Positions 35,853 through 47,800 of a DNA stretch of 64,000 nucleotides are shown here, piece by piece. The stretch spans positions 26,006,864 to 26,070,863 of the forward strand of contig NC_091140.1 in assembly GCF_041381155.1 (NCBI RefSeq), given 5' to 3'. Source of the DNA: Argopecten irradians. Its lineage: Eukaryota > Mollusca > Bivalvia > Pectinida > Pectinidae. Below the pieces are notes generated by a model, which was not told where the DNA came from, searched no databases, and was given only the letters and a program-made list of their open reading frames with translations. Position 1 is the stretch's first letter. Every line of letters starts with the position of its first letter. Both the position numbers and the translations under genes were made by a program.

Positions 35853-38800
35853 TTAATCTTTCCTTGGCTTCCTCTTTCTCGGTGATGATCTCCTGGAATT
35901 ATATAAACATCAAACACATTTAATAATTACATGATAATATATTTAGACGGATAATGAAAATTCCTCTTTAAATTTTAACATATTTAAGTTTGTACACTGT
36001 CTAATCAATGTTTTTACAGAATTGATTTTTCTTCAACAAAAACCTAACTTGGCTATCATTGTTATTTTATGTCATACAAGAATGGTAAAATCTGAATGAA
36101 CTAGAACTGTTTTTAAGACAATAAATGCCTTAATCTCAGATCAGAACAGGACATAATGGACTCGCACTTTATGCTTCTTCCATTTCATGTATATGGTTTC
36201 CATCCATTTTAGTCTCGATGAAATATGTGATATATACAAGGACAAAACTAACCTAGGTGAATCTTTTTTAGCTGCGTTCTCTTCTGTTTCCTCTTCCTCT
36301 TCCTCATCCGCATCATTTGTCTGTAAGTAAAAGCAATTTTAAATCACTTTCTGTCTATAAAGAAAAGATGACATTATTAAAGTTCACTGAATTCTATCAA
36401 CATAAAATTACAAGTCAAAATATTAACACTGCAGCCTTACCAAATACAGTTGGCTGTCTTAAGTGAATGGCTGCTAGCATTTTTGTTATGTTATGACTTG
36501 ATGTCACAACTGTCACCACAGCAAATAAGATATATATATGGCTATTGAAATTGCTGTTCTTTCCCCAAAGATAAAGCATTGTTCATTCATCAATGATCAT
36601 CTAATAGGAGAAAAATATCTTGAGATGTTTTCAAGAATCCTTATCAGAATAATTCTGATGTAAACATTAACCTGCTTACAGTAGGTAGTTATGTGGGAAT
36701 TAGCTATTGTCTAGTTATCATTAATTCTTCGATAACTGCCAACGGAAAGTAACTGAATGCAAAATACTGTAGCTGTTTTTACCTATATATAAGGAAAGTT
36801 GACATAAAAAAATGTCAATGAAATAATATTCGGTATATATACCTCATCTGCCTCTAGATCTGCCTTGGACTTCTTGGTTTGTGGAGGGTTGTCTCCCCCT
36901 GGTCCAACATCTTCCTCCTCCTCCTCTTCCTCTCCATTTTCCTTCTCCTCTGTCTCGTCTGGAGAAGCTTCATCAGTCTTCTTCTTGTGACTCTGGATCT
37001 TCTCAGGCTGTAAAACCCATTTAGCATTAGAACACAATTTAACACTTCTGGAGAGTGATCAATACTTGTGTAAACTCACATTATCACTATAATCATATTA
37101 ACATCTTAATGTACTGATAAATGATCACAAATAGGTTCAAATATTGTCTTTTTTCCCCTTCTTTTTTCTCTTACAATTTAAACAAAGAAACAATAAAAAA
37201 GTGATGATGCTAGTTACTTAAAAAACAATTCTAGTTTGCCAAGATATATAAAACATCTACTGCTTGTCGCATGCATGTTTGCAGCTACATCAAATGCACA
37301 AACAATTAGAACGGGAAAAATATTGTTTATGATATAATGAACCAATAGAAGCAGCAATATGAAAAGACCAATTCTCAATCTAGTATTAATTGTTATTGAG
37401 ATTACTACACTACGAAGCTGGACAAATACTGTATAAAAATACATTAGCTGTACAGCATTTACAACATCAAACTTTACTGCATGTATACATAATAATAATA
37501 CATATTTAGACAGATGTTTCTCACTCATTAAAACATGCAGTAAAGAGAAGTGTCATCTTTGTGCTATATTTTATACTCTTTTTGGAACCAAGTTTTAATC
37601 TTCCTCACATCGATTGCTAGTTGATGTTATTCTTATCACAGATTTTAGTTGTTTTCAAAATGTTGGTGTATGTACACTTACTGCGGGACAAGACAATTAA
37701 AATCAAGAGTTTATGATTACAATGATAAAATTTCAATAAGCTGTTTATGAAAGAACTACAGACATGCTGCAGCTGTTATACCAACCAAATCCAACTTGTA
37801 ATTGAAATAGGATATTCTAGCTCTAACAGTTTCCAGAATAACATCAGTACTACTAAAACACTTTGTAAATCAAAACCAAAAACAGTACACTTATGATTTT
37901 AAAAATAATTTGTTTTACATGTTGATCCGAGTGGGTTTCATTATGGTATTATGAACAATGTATCCTTTTAAAAGTATGTTTCAGAACATCTGTATATATT
38001 CAAGTTTTACTATATAGCTATTAACTATCACTATATAAATGTTAGAAATGATTGACAAAGTCATGCACATGACTACAAAAGTCCATACTAAGACTTGAGA
38101 AGCAGCAGTCAGCTATAAATCTGATGTGTTAGAAAACATCATGAGAAGGCGTCAGTACCGTGATGGGTCCGGTCCGTGGGCACAGACAGATGGAGAGCAG
38201 GAGTACTGGCAGTAAAAGAACTACTATATAAATGGCCCAGAGCCATGGATACTGGTCAGCTGCCGAGTGCAGGGTCTTCCAGATGCTCTTCTGTATCCAT
38301 AACAAAACCAACATGTCAACATGCGTTACATAAAATTCACCAGACAGGCTGATATCAACCATAGATTTACAGGTCCATTCTCAAATCTGCTGCATTTTCA
38401 CTATCAACACAGTCAACATATTCTTATTATGTTGGGCAAATTTTTTTTACTAGAAAATCATTTCTCTACGTTTTTATGCAACTGATTTTACTAGAATATT
38501 TTTATTTTGGTCTAAAAACTATTGAGATAATTTTTTATTACTTTTTTAAGCAACTGATTTTAATTGAATAGTGGTGAAATGAGAATAGACCTTGTAAACC
38601 TTGGTTTAAACATTCCTCTCCTGGTGAAAGCAAGCTGTACAACACCAACTCTCAGCATCAGAACACCCAGCCGTCTTTACCAGTCATACTTAAGCACATG
38701 GATATGTTGTATCGTTACCAGTTTAGAGAGAATCTGGTGCCACAAATCAGGTAGAGCACACTGATGCTGTGAGTTCCATCATTACATATCCAATCCTATG

Positions 38801-41800
38801 TTTAACCTATCAGGCTTACCTCAGACTTAGACATACAGCAATAAGCTATGATCAGAACAATGGGCAGTACAACAACTACGAGTATGACTGCCCATAGCCA
38901 AGGCCTATCCTTGGTAGCATCTAATACTGCATCAACAACACTTCTCTGAAAAGTCAGGGCACAAATCGTCAGTTCATGTTAATATATTCATCAGACTTGA
39001 CCAATAGATATTTACAATTATAATAGTATTAAACTGGGCATCTTGATTTAATTAGATTGACTAAATATATTGTTCAGAACTTTAAAAAGCAGTATGCCAT
39101 TTTTCTGAAAAATTATAGATATTTCTTGTGTATTGATTGTTCTCAGCAGTATGGAGCCAACTAGATTTTGAGGTAAACAGTTAACATCATGTATCAAACA
39201 ATAAATTAGTCTAAGTTTTACCTGAAGGATAATACATACGCTATTTGAAAAATAAGTTTTGCAAGTAATAGAATTTATCTGATTGAGTCACAGGGTTAAT
39301 TCTTTAAAATCCATCAAATACTTGCTGTCAGACCAAGAATATGAGTATTTCAAGAAAGATTTAAATCTTTTACATAATTTCTGATATCACTATTGATTTG
39401 TATGCACAAGCTATTCCATCAAAATATTTGTATGTACAAGCTATTCCATCAAAATATTTGTATGTACAAGCTATTCCATCAAAATATCTAACTGACTAAA
39501 GATTCCATCATTGATCATAGATAAATCATAGATGAAATTTCTCAAATATTTGTATAACCAAGATTTTTTTTCTAAATTTCTATATGGTAACAAATCTTGA
39601 TGTTCTCTGTAGCGTAAGAGATCTAAAAGTACAATAAATCAAATTAGTAAGAGTGTGCTCTTAAAAATAATCCACTTGTAAATCAACAGTTAATACCGCA
39701 CACTGTTGTTTGCTGTCTTAGATTTCAATTATTACACACCCCTGACTTGGCCTTTTCTTGTGTAGCTTTAATCTCCCAGGTCTCCACTGCCCATTGTTCA
39801 GCTACAGCTTTGTCGTCTGTGATCAGGAAGTTGTCAAACACAATGTCGTCATTCATGGACCATAACTCAAGTCCGACAGCACCCTGTGAAACAAATCAGC
39901 ATTCACTTCAATATTCTACAACTTTACCACATTCCAGCAATAGGTTTCATCATGTGAAAATTTATTTCAAACATTTAAGGCATTGGTTTCTGCTTCAATG
40001 AAAAAAAAAAAAATAGCAATAGGAATAAGAATTCAATATTCTTAAAATGTTGATTTTAGAACTTACAATGGATGTCATTTTATATGGCTCAAGATCCTCA
40101 AAGTAGGCTGGGTTGTCAATCTTCCTTGGCTTCCATTCTCCCTAGAAAATAACAGATTTATATGCAATTTTCATACCCCTAATAATATAAACATATTAAT
40201 TAGTGAATTTCCATACAACATATAAAAAGTATAAACAAGTATTGAGATATTGAAACTAAATATTACTTCAGAAGATATATCCAAAAGATCTTAAAGACAT
40301 GAAAAATTATACACAATGACGTACAAAAATCAAACAGTAAAACTAACATAAATACGAATCTTTATAATACTTTTTTCTAATGAGTGAAATCCTATCACTT
40401 ACCTGGTAGTCTGGGTTATCAATGATAGGAGCTGACCATTTGCCCTTGTATTTGGGATTCTTCACACTCGGTTTTTCCCATTTTCCACATCCAGGGGCGT
40501 TCTGACACTTGGGATTGTCTACGAAAGACAAACATGGATTTTCAAGTCTGATGAAGATATCATGGCACTAACAAAACAAACCTTCATCACCAGGAGGCAA
40601 CTATTGTCGATATTGTAACAACAAGTGGTGTTATCTTCTACCACTATTATAGACTAAGTGTAATGTTTGTACGTTGGTTAGCCAGATCAACATCTCTATC
40701 TAATACTTACTGATGAGAGGAGCCTCCCATTCACCATCCATATCATCGTCCCTATCAAAGTAAAAGAGGAACATAAGAGTGTAAATCATATAAATGTCTG
40801 ATGATTTCTTATCAGTTATTGGAGTATCATTTCCAGTATTTAGTAAACATTCAATAATCTTACATGTACCGTGGACCCCCAATAAACCAGACACCGGTAG
40901 CCCGAAAAACTTGCAGTCTGAACAGAAGTATCGGGAATTGGATTACCTAATGTTACATATTGACTAAGAGTACAGAATTTGGCAGTCCAGAAAACTCCAT
41001 ATACAGGCAGCTGGGAACGAAGATGTCTGGATTATTGGGGTTCACTGTTCACTGTAAACTACTTGATAACTAATTTTGTGAAAGATGTTTGCATAATCAT
41101 TGACGCAATTTTTATTTTCAATTAAAAACTTAACCATGCTTTCATTCAAACTATCTAATTTTTACAATATCTTTATGTACAAGTGTTACAATATTCTCTT
41201 GCATAGAATGAAGAAATATTTCAACTATAGTCAAACCTGTCGATAAAAACTATCCAAGGGATAAAATAAAAGTGGTCTCTATAGCCAAGTAGTCTTCAAG
41301 TGGTCTTTAATTATACACAAGTAAAATGGTGCTATGAATGACCATTTGGGATACTAAGATAGAGGTTGTCATAAGCAGGTGGTCTCTATACAGAGGTATG
41401 ATGGAAGGTTTTACTGTATTTAAACTATACATGTTAGTGTGCTTACCAATCTTCTGGTTTCTCTGCTCCTGCATCGGGAATCAGCTCTACTTCGTCTTCT
41501 AACCAGCCACTGGGCATAACGGCATCCTCATCAACAATCTTCTCAGGCTCACTCTCATCCCTGGAAGAAGAGAATACAATAATGGCTCAGAATAGACATA
41601 TAACATAATTCACTGAGTGACAGGCCCATATAGACACATGAATCATAATTCACTGAGTGACAGGCCCATATAGACACATGAATCATAATTCACTGAGTGA
41701 CAGGCCCATATAGACACATGAATCATAATTCACTGAGTGACAGGCCCATATAGACACATGAATCATAATTCACTGAGTGACAGGCCCATATAGACGCATG

Positions 41801-44800
41801 AATCATAATTCACTGAGTGACAGGCCCATATAGACGCATGAATCATAATTCACTGAGTGACAGACCCATATAGACACATGAATCATAATTCACTGAGTGA
41901 CAGGCCCATATAGACACATGAATCATAATTCACTGGGTGACAGGCCCATATAGACACATGAATCATAATTATATAATTCACTTAGTGGCAGGCCCATATA
42001 GACACATGAATCATAATTATATAATTCACTTAGTGGCAGGCCCATATAGACACATGAATCATAATTCACTTAGTGGTAGGCCCATATAGACACATGAATC
42101 ATAATTCACTTAGTGACAGTCACATATACACACATAAATCATAATTCACTTAGTGACAGCTATATATAGAAACATGAATCATACTTCATTTTAAAAGTGA
42201 CAGCCACATATAGACACAAGAAACATAATTCAATTAGTGACAGCCATATATTGACACACGAATCATAATTCACTTAGTGAAAGTCACACATACACACATA
42301 AATCATATTTCATCTTATAGTATGACTGTAGTAATTTTTAAGCAGAAAACATGGTTTTATCCGATAATAGAAGTCCTTTTAAATATGAAATGTTTTCATT
42401 ATGCAACTACCTCGTCTTAAATGATATATCACCTGAAAATCTAATCCTTACTCTGACACAGCGTACATGTGTGACCTAAAATTGTTGATTGTATCATTTT
42501 TCTAAATTGTGTAAATACCAAGTAAACTTACCAGTCGTCAGGTTTGCTTGCTGTGGGATCTGGGATCCTAAAGAAAATTAAGTTTCATTTTTTACAAAGG
42601 ATTTCAAAACACCAGATGGATTATGACAAGAACTTCAAAATCTGTCATTGAATTACTGATAGGTCAAAACTACCTGAACTTCATGAAAATTTCATTTCAA
42701 AGCTGGAAATACTTGTATGGCGTAACTGTCTCTCTATCCATGCCTTGATTTATTGATTATTGAGAAAAAACAAGAAATGACTGGATGTAATGAGACCAAC
42801 ACAAGTAACTTTTTTCCATCCCCATATAGCTTTTCTTTTAATAGAGGAACCATACAATCATTACAAATCGCTTTATCAATGATGTTTATAAAATATATAT
42901 ATGTAAATTTTGAATAGGCTAGAAAGAATCAGCTACTTTTAATAGATTCTATCATTAGATTAACAAGCTAAAATTAGTGAAAGCTGCCAATATTTTGGTT
43001 TATAAGAATCACAATACCATTTATTAGCAGGGTTCGAAATTAAAACTCGTCAACTGGCCAATTGCAAGTTGATTCTTGAAATGGCGAGTTGAAAAATATT
43101 TTACTTGCAATATTTAGCAAGCAGGTGCATCAGTTGTTATTCTCAATTATATAGCCAGAGAACCAGATGTCCAAACACTGTACCATACAGACATGAGACA
43201 GCGACTTATTTCATATCATTTAGTCTACTTTTATATTACATTATATTAAGCCTATCAATCCAAAGCAAGTGATACTTTAATTGTATGTTACTAGTTTTCA
43301 CTTGCACAAATTGTCAAATTCTGAAAATAAGTACACTACACTACAGTGACACTAAAAATTTTACTTTCAAAACGGCAAGCTCATTTCTGATTTGGCGAGT
43401 TGAAATTTTACTAACTTGCCGAAAATGGATAGTGGCATAATAAATTAATTTCTATCCCTGTATTAGGTCTACTTACTTTTCCCTTTCATCCCAATCAGAT
43501 GGCTTTTTGTCATTGGGATCATCAATTTCTTTTGGAGGGTTGACAGGGGGACTAAAACATACAAAACTCTATTATTGTAATTGAATATAAGTTAATTAAA
43601 AGAGATCTTTATGTAAATAAGGTTATTCTAGTGTGAGTAGATGTTGTACAATTGCCACCGTAACTTTGCACAATATCCCTAATAGATAATTGTAAGTTTT
43701 AAAACCTTTGGCTTTTGGTCTCAAATCAAATTTAACTGATCAATTTTTATTAAAAGAAAAAAATTCTACTATTGACAAAATTAACATATCAGTTAAGATA
43801 CATATTACTGAGACAATTTTTGTGTTTTGGTTGACGGTTACTCACCTGAAATCATCCAGTAGACTACCCTCATTAACTAAACTGTTGTCGATCATCATCT
43901 CAAAAGTGTTGTCAGGGTTTACAACTACAAATATAAAACATTTCACTTCAGGTTTTCACTTACAAGATATAAACATATGCCACAGAACTATTTTCTTTGT
44001 GTCACAAAAACCTCATAATAGCCGACAAAATTAATATCTAGAACATCAGATTCTGGGAATTCTGTGAAATCCAAATTTCCCAAGAAAATATTCAATCATG
44101 GAATCCAGGTATTTTTCTTCATAATGCAACATATATTGCCTTGCAGTGAACAGGTTACCTACCCAAGGTATACATATGTGTCTTCTTGTCTGAGAAATGT
44201 TTGTCTATGTTGGCAGAGGGCTTTTTGGCATGCTTCTCCTATAACAGAAATCAAACAAAATACGAGCTTATCATTAATCAATGAAATAAAAAAATTATGA
44301 GTAAAATGAAGCAAACACCTCTTTGCTTTTGTTTTCAACATTTATATATTTTTTTTTAATTCCATGGTAAAGTTTGACAGGAACAATAACTTAAAGCTAT
44401 TTTTGCAATTTATACACAGCATTTGCAACATCTAAAAAAAAAATCAAAGTGTTTAACAGAAGGCATAACAAAGATCAAATAAATTAACAGAACTGACAGT
44501 GATTTTCTTACTCAATAATTTCAGGGGCTTGTACCTTTTCAATTGGGAAAAATTGCATGGTATTTTTCTTGAAAATATATATATTTTAGATTTTTTTTTT
44601 TTTTATTTGGGAAAATATTTACATAAAATTGGGAAAATATGGCAAAATTTCTCTAGGGGAAGGGGCATTTTTTTCGGCCCCAAATGTACCTAAAAAATCA
44701 CTGGACTGATGTTGGTATTAGCAAGTCTACTTACCTCAAACTCTCCAGTGACTGGGTTCTTGTGTCGGAAGATAAAGTGGAGCTAGAAAGAGAAAGAAGA

Positions 44801-47800
44801 AATCAAGTTCAGCCTCACAAACATGGAAAAATGGTCTGTTTATGTGATAAATAGAATCTTAAACTTATGTCTATGTAATATGGAATGTATTGAACCTGTT
44901 CAATAAATTCTATTAATATTTAATATTAATACAAAGCCACTTATGTGAGATTGTCTATTCCAGATCTGCCACAAATCAGAATGAAATATATAAATGAAGG
45001 TATTTAAAATTTAAGAACAAGCATTACATCTTTTTAAACATAATATTAAATTGCTATCTTTTGTTTCAGTTATTGTTGTTTGAGATAAGGAACACTACTC
45101 ACCTTGTGATCCATTCCACACTTATCAGGCCCAAACATGACAGTGTAAGGTGTCTTGTCATGGAACTTTTTCTAAAAATCAAATGATAAATAAAACAACA
45201 TATAATAAATCTGATACAGATTTGCAAGCTGACCTGTAGCTGTTAATTGTTGATAAAATGTTGTATTAAATTTTGGTATGAATTCAATTTTAGATCATTC
45301 TCAATCTGATATCATAACTGTACCTCCAAGTCCAATGATTTCAGACCTGTAAAGTTCTTATCATTTACCTTAATTACACAAAGAGTCACCAAACAGTTGT
45401 ACTGGATCAATGATGATAATTTTACAAATTTTTACAAATATTTGTTATTGACAATGTTTCAGCAGTGTCTTAAACCTGACAAGAGACATAAACTATGTAA
45501 ATTTTCTATACAAACTTACCAAGTCAAGTTTCTTGTCATCTGATAGAAGTTTAACATAGGCACCACCACAATCTATGCCATTCTGGAATTTCACTTCATA
45601 TCTGCACAGAGAGGGTAAAACATATAAATAAACATGATATAGTTTTCAATATTTGAAATAATCTAAACAGGTAAAACATATAAACTACATACATACATGA
45701 TAAAAATTGTCAGAAGACAAAAAGCTTGTCTCCAAGTTACATTATAAAATAATCGTATTTGAAATTAGAAAAATTTACAATTTGACATGAATGTCTGGTA
45801 GATATAGCTACCATTGAAAATTGGACTAAAGAATTCAAATGTTGGAAGTAAACGTGCTTTTACATGGTATTATTCTGTTACAAATAATACTGTTTACAGA
45901 AACTCTGACCAGGAGAGAAAACTTACTGAACAATAAATGGTTTTCCTGCAAATTTGTATGGTTTCTCCAATTTTGATGATATGGCATGATGTTTGGCTTT
46001 CGTCTGAAAATAATGAATATCATCAGTTAGAAAAATGTGTATGGTAGAATATTTACAGTGACTTACTCTGCATGATTTCTCAATATGATATCTCTAAATT
46101 TATTGACCTAAAAAGAAACTAGCCTTGAAAATACTGACTGAAAAAAATATACATTTATTTATATATATATATTTTTTTTTTGCTGAAAGTTTTTTTTTCA
46201 AGTTTTTTAAATTGTCATCCTGAATTGATAAGATAATTAAAATTGAATTTTATTAAAGACTTATATGTTACATCACAACACATACCATAAAGAAAAGCTT
46301 TTTTCATTTAGCAAAAACTCTAAAGATTTTTACTTAAAATCAGAAAATTACATTTTAACGAACTTTATAAACTGTTGGTAATAATAGTATTTATGATTGA
46401 TTTTACCAGTACTTTTTATTTCAGGTGTAACATTTTAATCATCATACTGCTGATTGAAAATATCTATTACATTCTATTCCTTTCTATCATCATTTTTATG
46501 CAGTATACAAAGATACAATCTATTTCACTTGAACTCTGATATATATACACTTACTTTCAACAACAAAGCCAGATCTCCCTCCATGGCATTATCTTTTGGC
46601 TCCTCTAGGCCCCATTTACCTGTTAAAGAATTTCATAATTATTTTAAAAACACATATCATAATCAAAATAGTTATCCTATAACTTTTTGTATTTTGTAAT
46701 TATTCATGTTACAGTTCACTTTTGTAAGGTATTTACATGTATTATAAGCTGTTTCTACCTAGGAAATCCACAACTTTTACTTACCATCATACTTAGCAAT
46801 GGTCTCATCCGTGTCATCCTTCTTGGCCTGTGAAACTGTCCATCTATCAAGTAATGGGGAAAAATAAATGTACATGACATTTTAAGAAATGCTTCCAATT
46901 AAGTAATTTACATCTAATCAAAAAAATTGAGATACAAAAGATTCATGGTTACTATTGAGTCAGTATTGACTGAAGAGTTTCCATTTACACTATACTTGTA
47001 CTTCTAAAGACATAAAAAAGTTACTTTAGAGGACCTCTGTATTTTCCCTTAGGACAACATTGAACATAAGGCCATTCCAATTTGATTTCTTGTTCTTCGG
47101 ATTTTTGGATTTTAAAATAGGAGCGAGCGAGCGAAATTTTTTTAATTCTAAAAATATTTTGAAAGCGGAAAAAAATTGGAGCGAGCGAATATTTTCACAG
47201 TATTTTTTATTAGACTTTTATGTTTATTTCTTAAACAATTACTAGTAATAATCGAGTTTTTATGTTAAAATATGAGTTTTGCTGTTTTCTTCAGTGTTTT
47301 CAACATTAATAACTGTATCAAAGATGAAAAAAAGGAAGTCTAATGTTAAGTATTTGTGCAGCTATTGGACATATGCTATTACACAAAATACTTTCAATGC
47401 ATGATATATTTCAATTTTAGACAAATCTTGACAAGACAAACCTTGACGATTTTAACATTGAATAGCAATGTTTAATACTTAAAAGGAAATAGTTATTAAT
47501 AAGAAAGAGTAACTTCTTGTAAATAATTTCAATATTTAATTTGCTGTTGACAGAGCTATCTGCAAAAACCAACAAACTAATAGGAACAATCAGGGATTAG
47601 CATTTATGGAAAATATTTTAAACCAATATAACCTCATCCGACATGCACGTTCTTTCTTAGTTGTCACATAATATTGTATGGAACCCAGTACAATGTGCAA
47701 TTTACTACCGATGTTACATGTAATTTGGCAGAATAGCAGACGAATCATCACCTACTGTAGCTAGCTGTTACTACATGTAAGTCATGCAGTCAAAACATGT

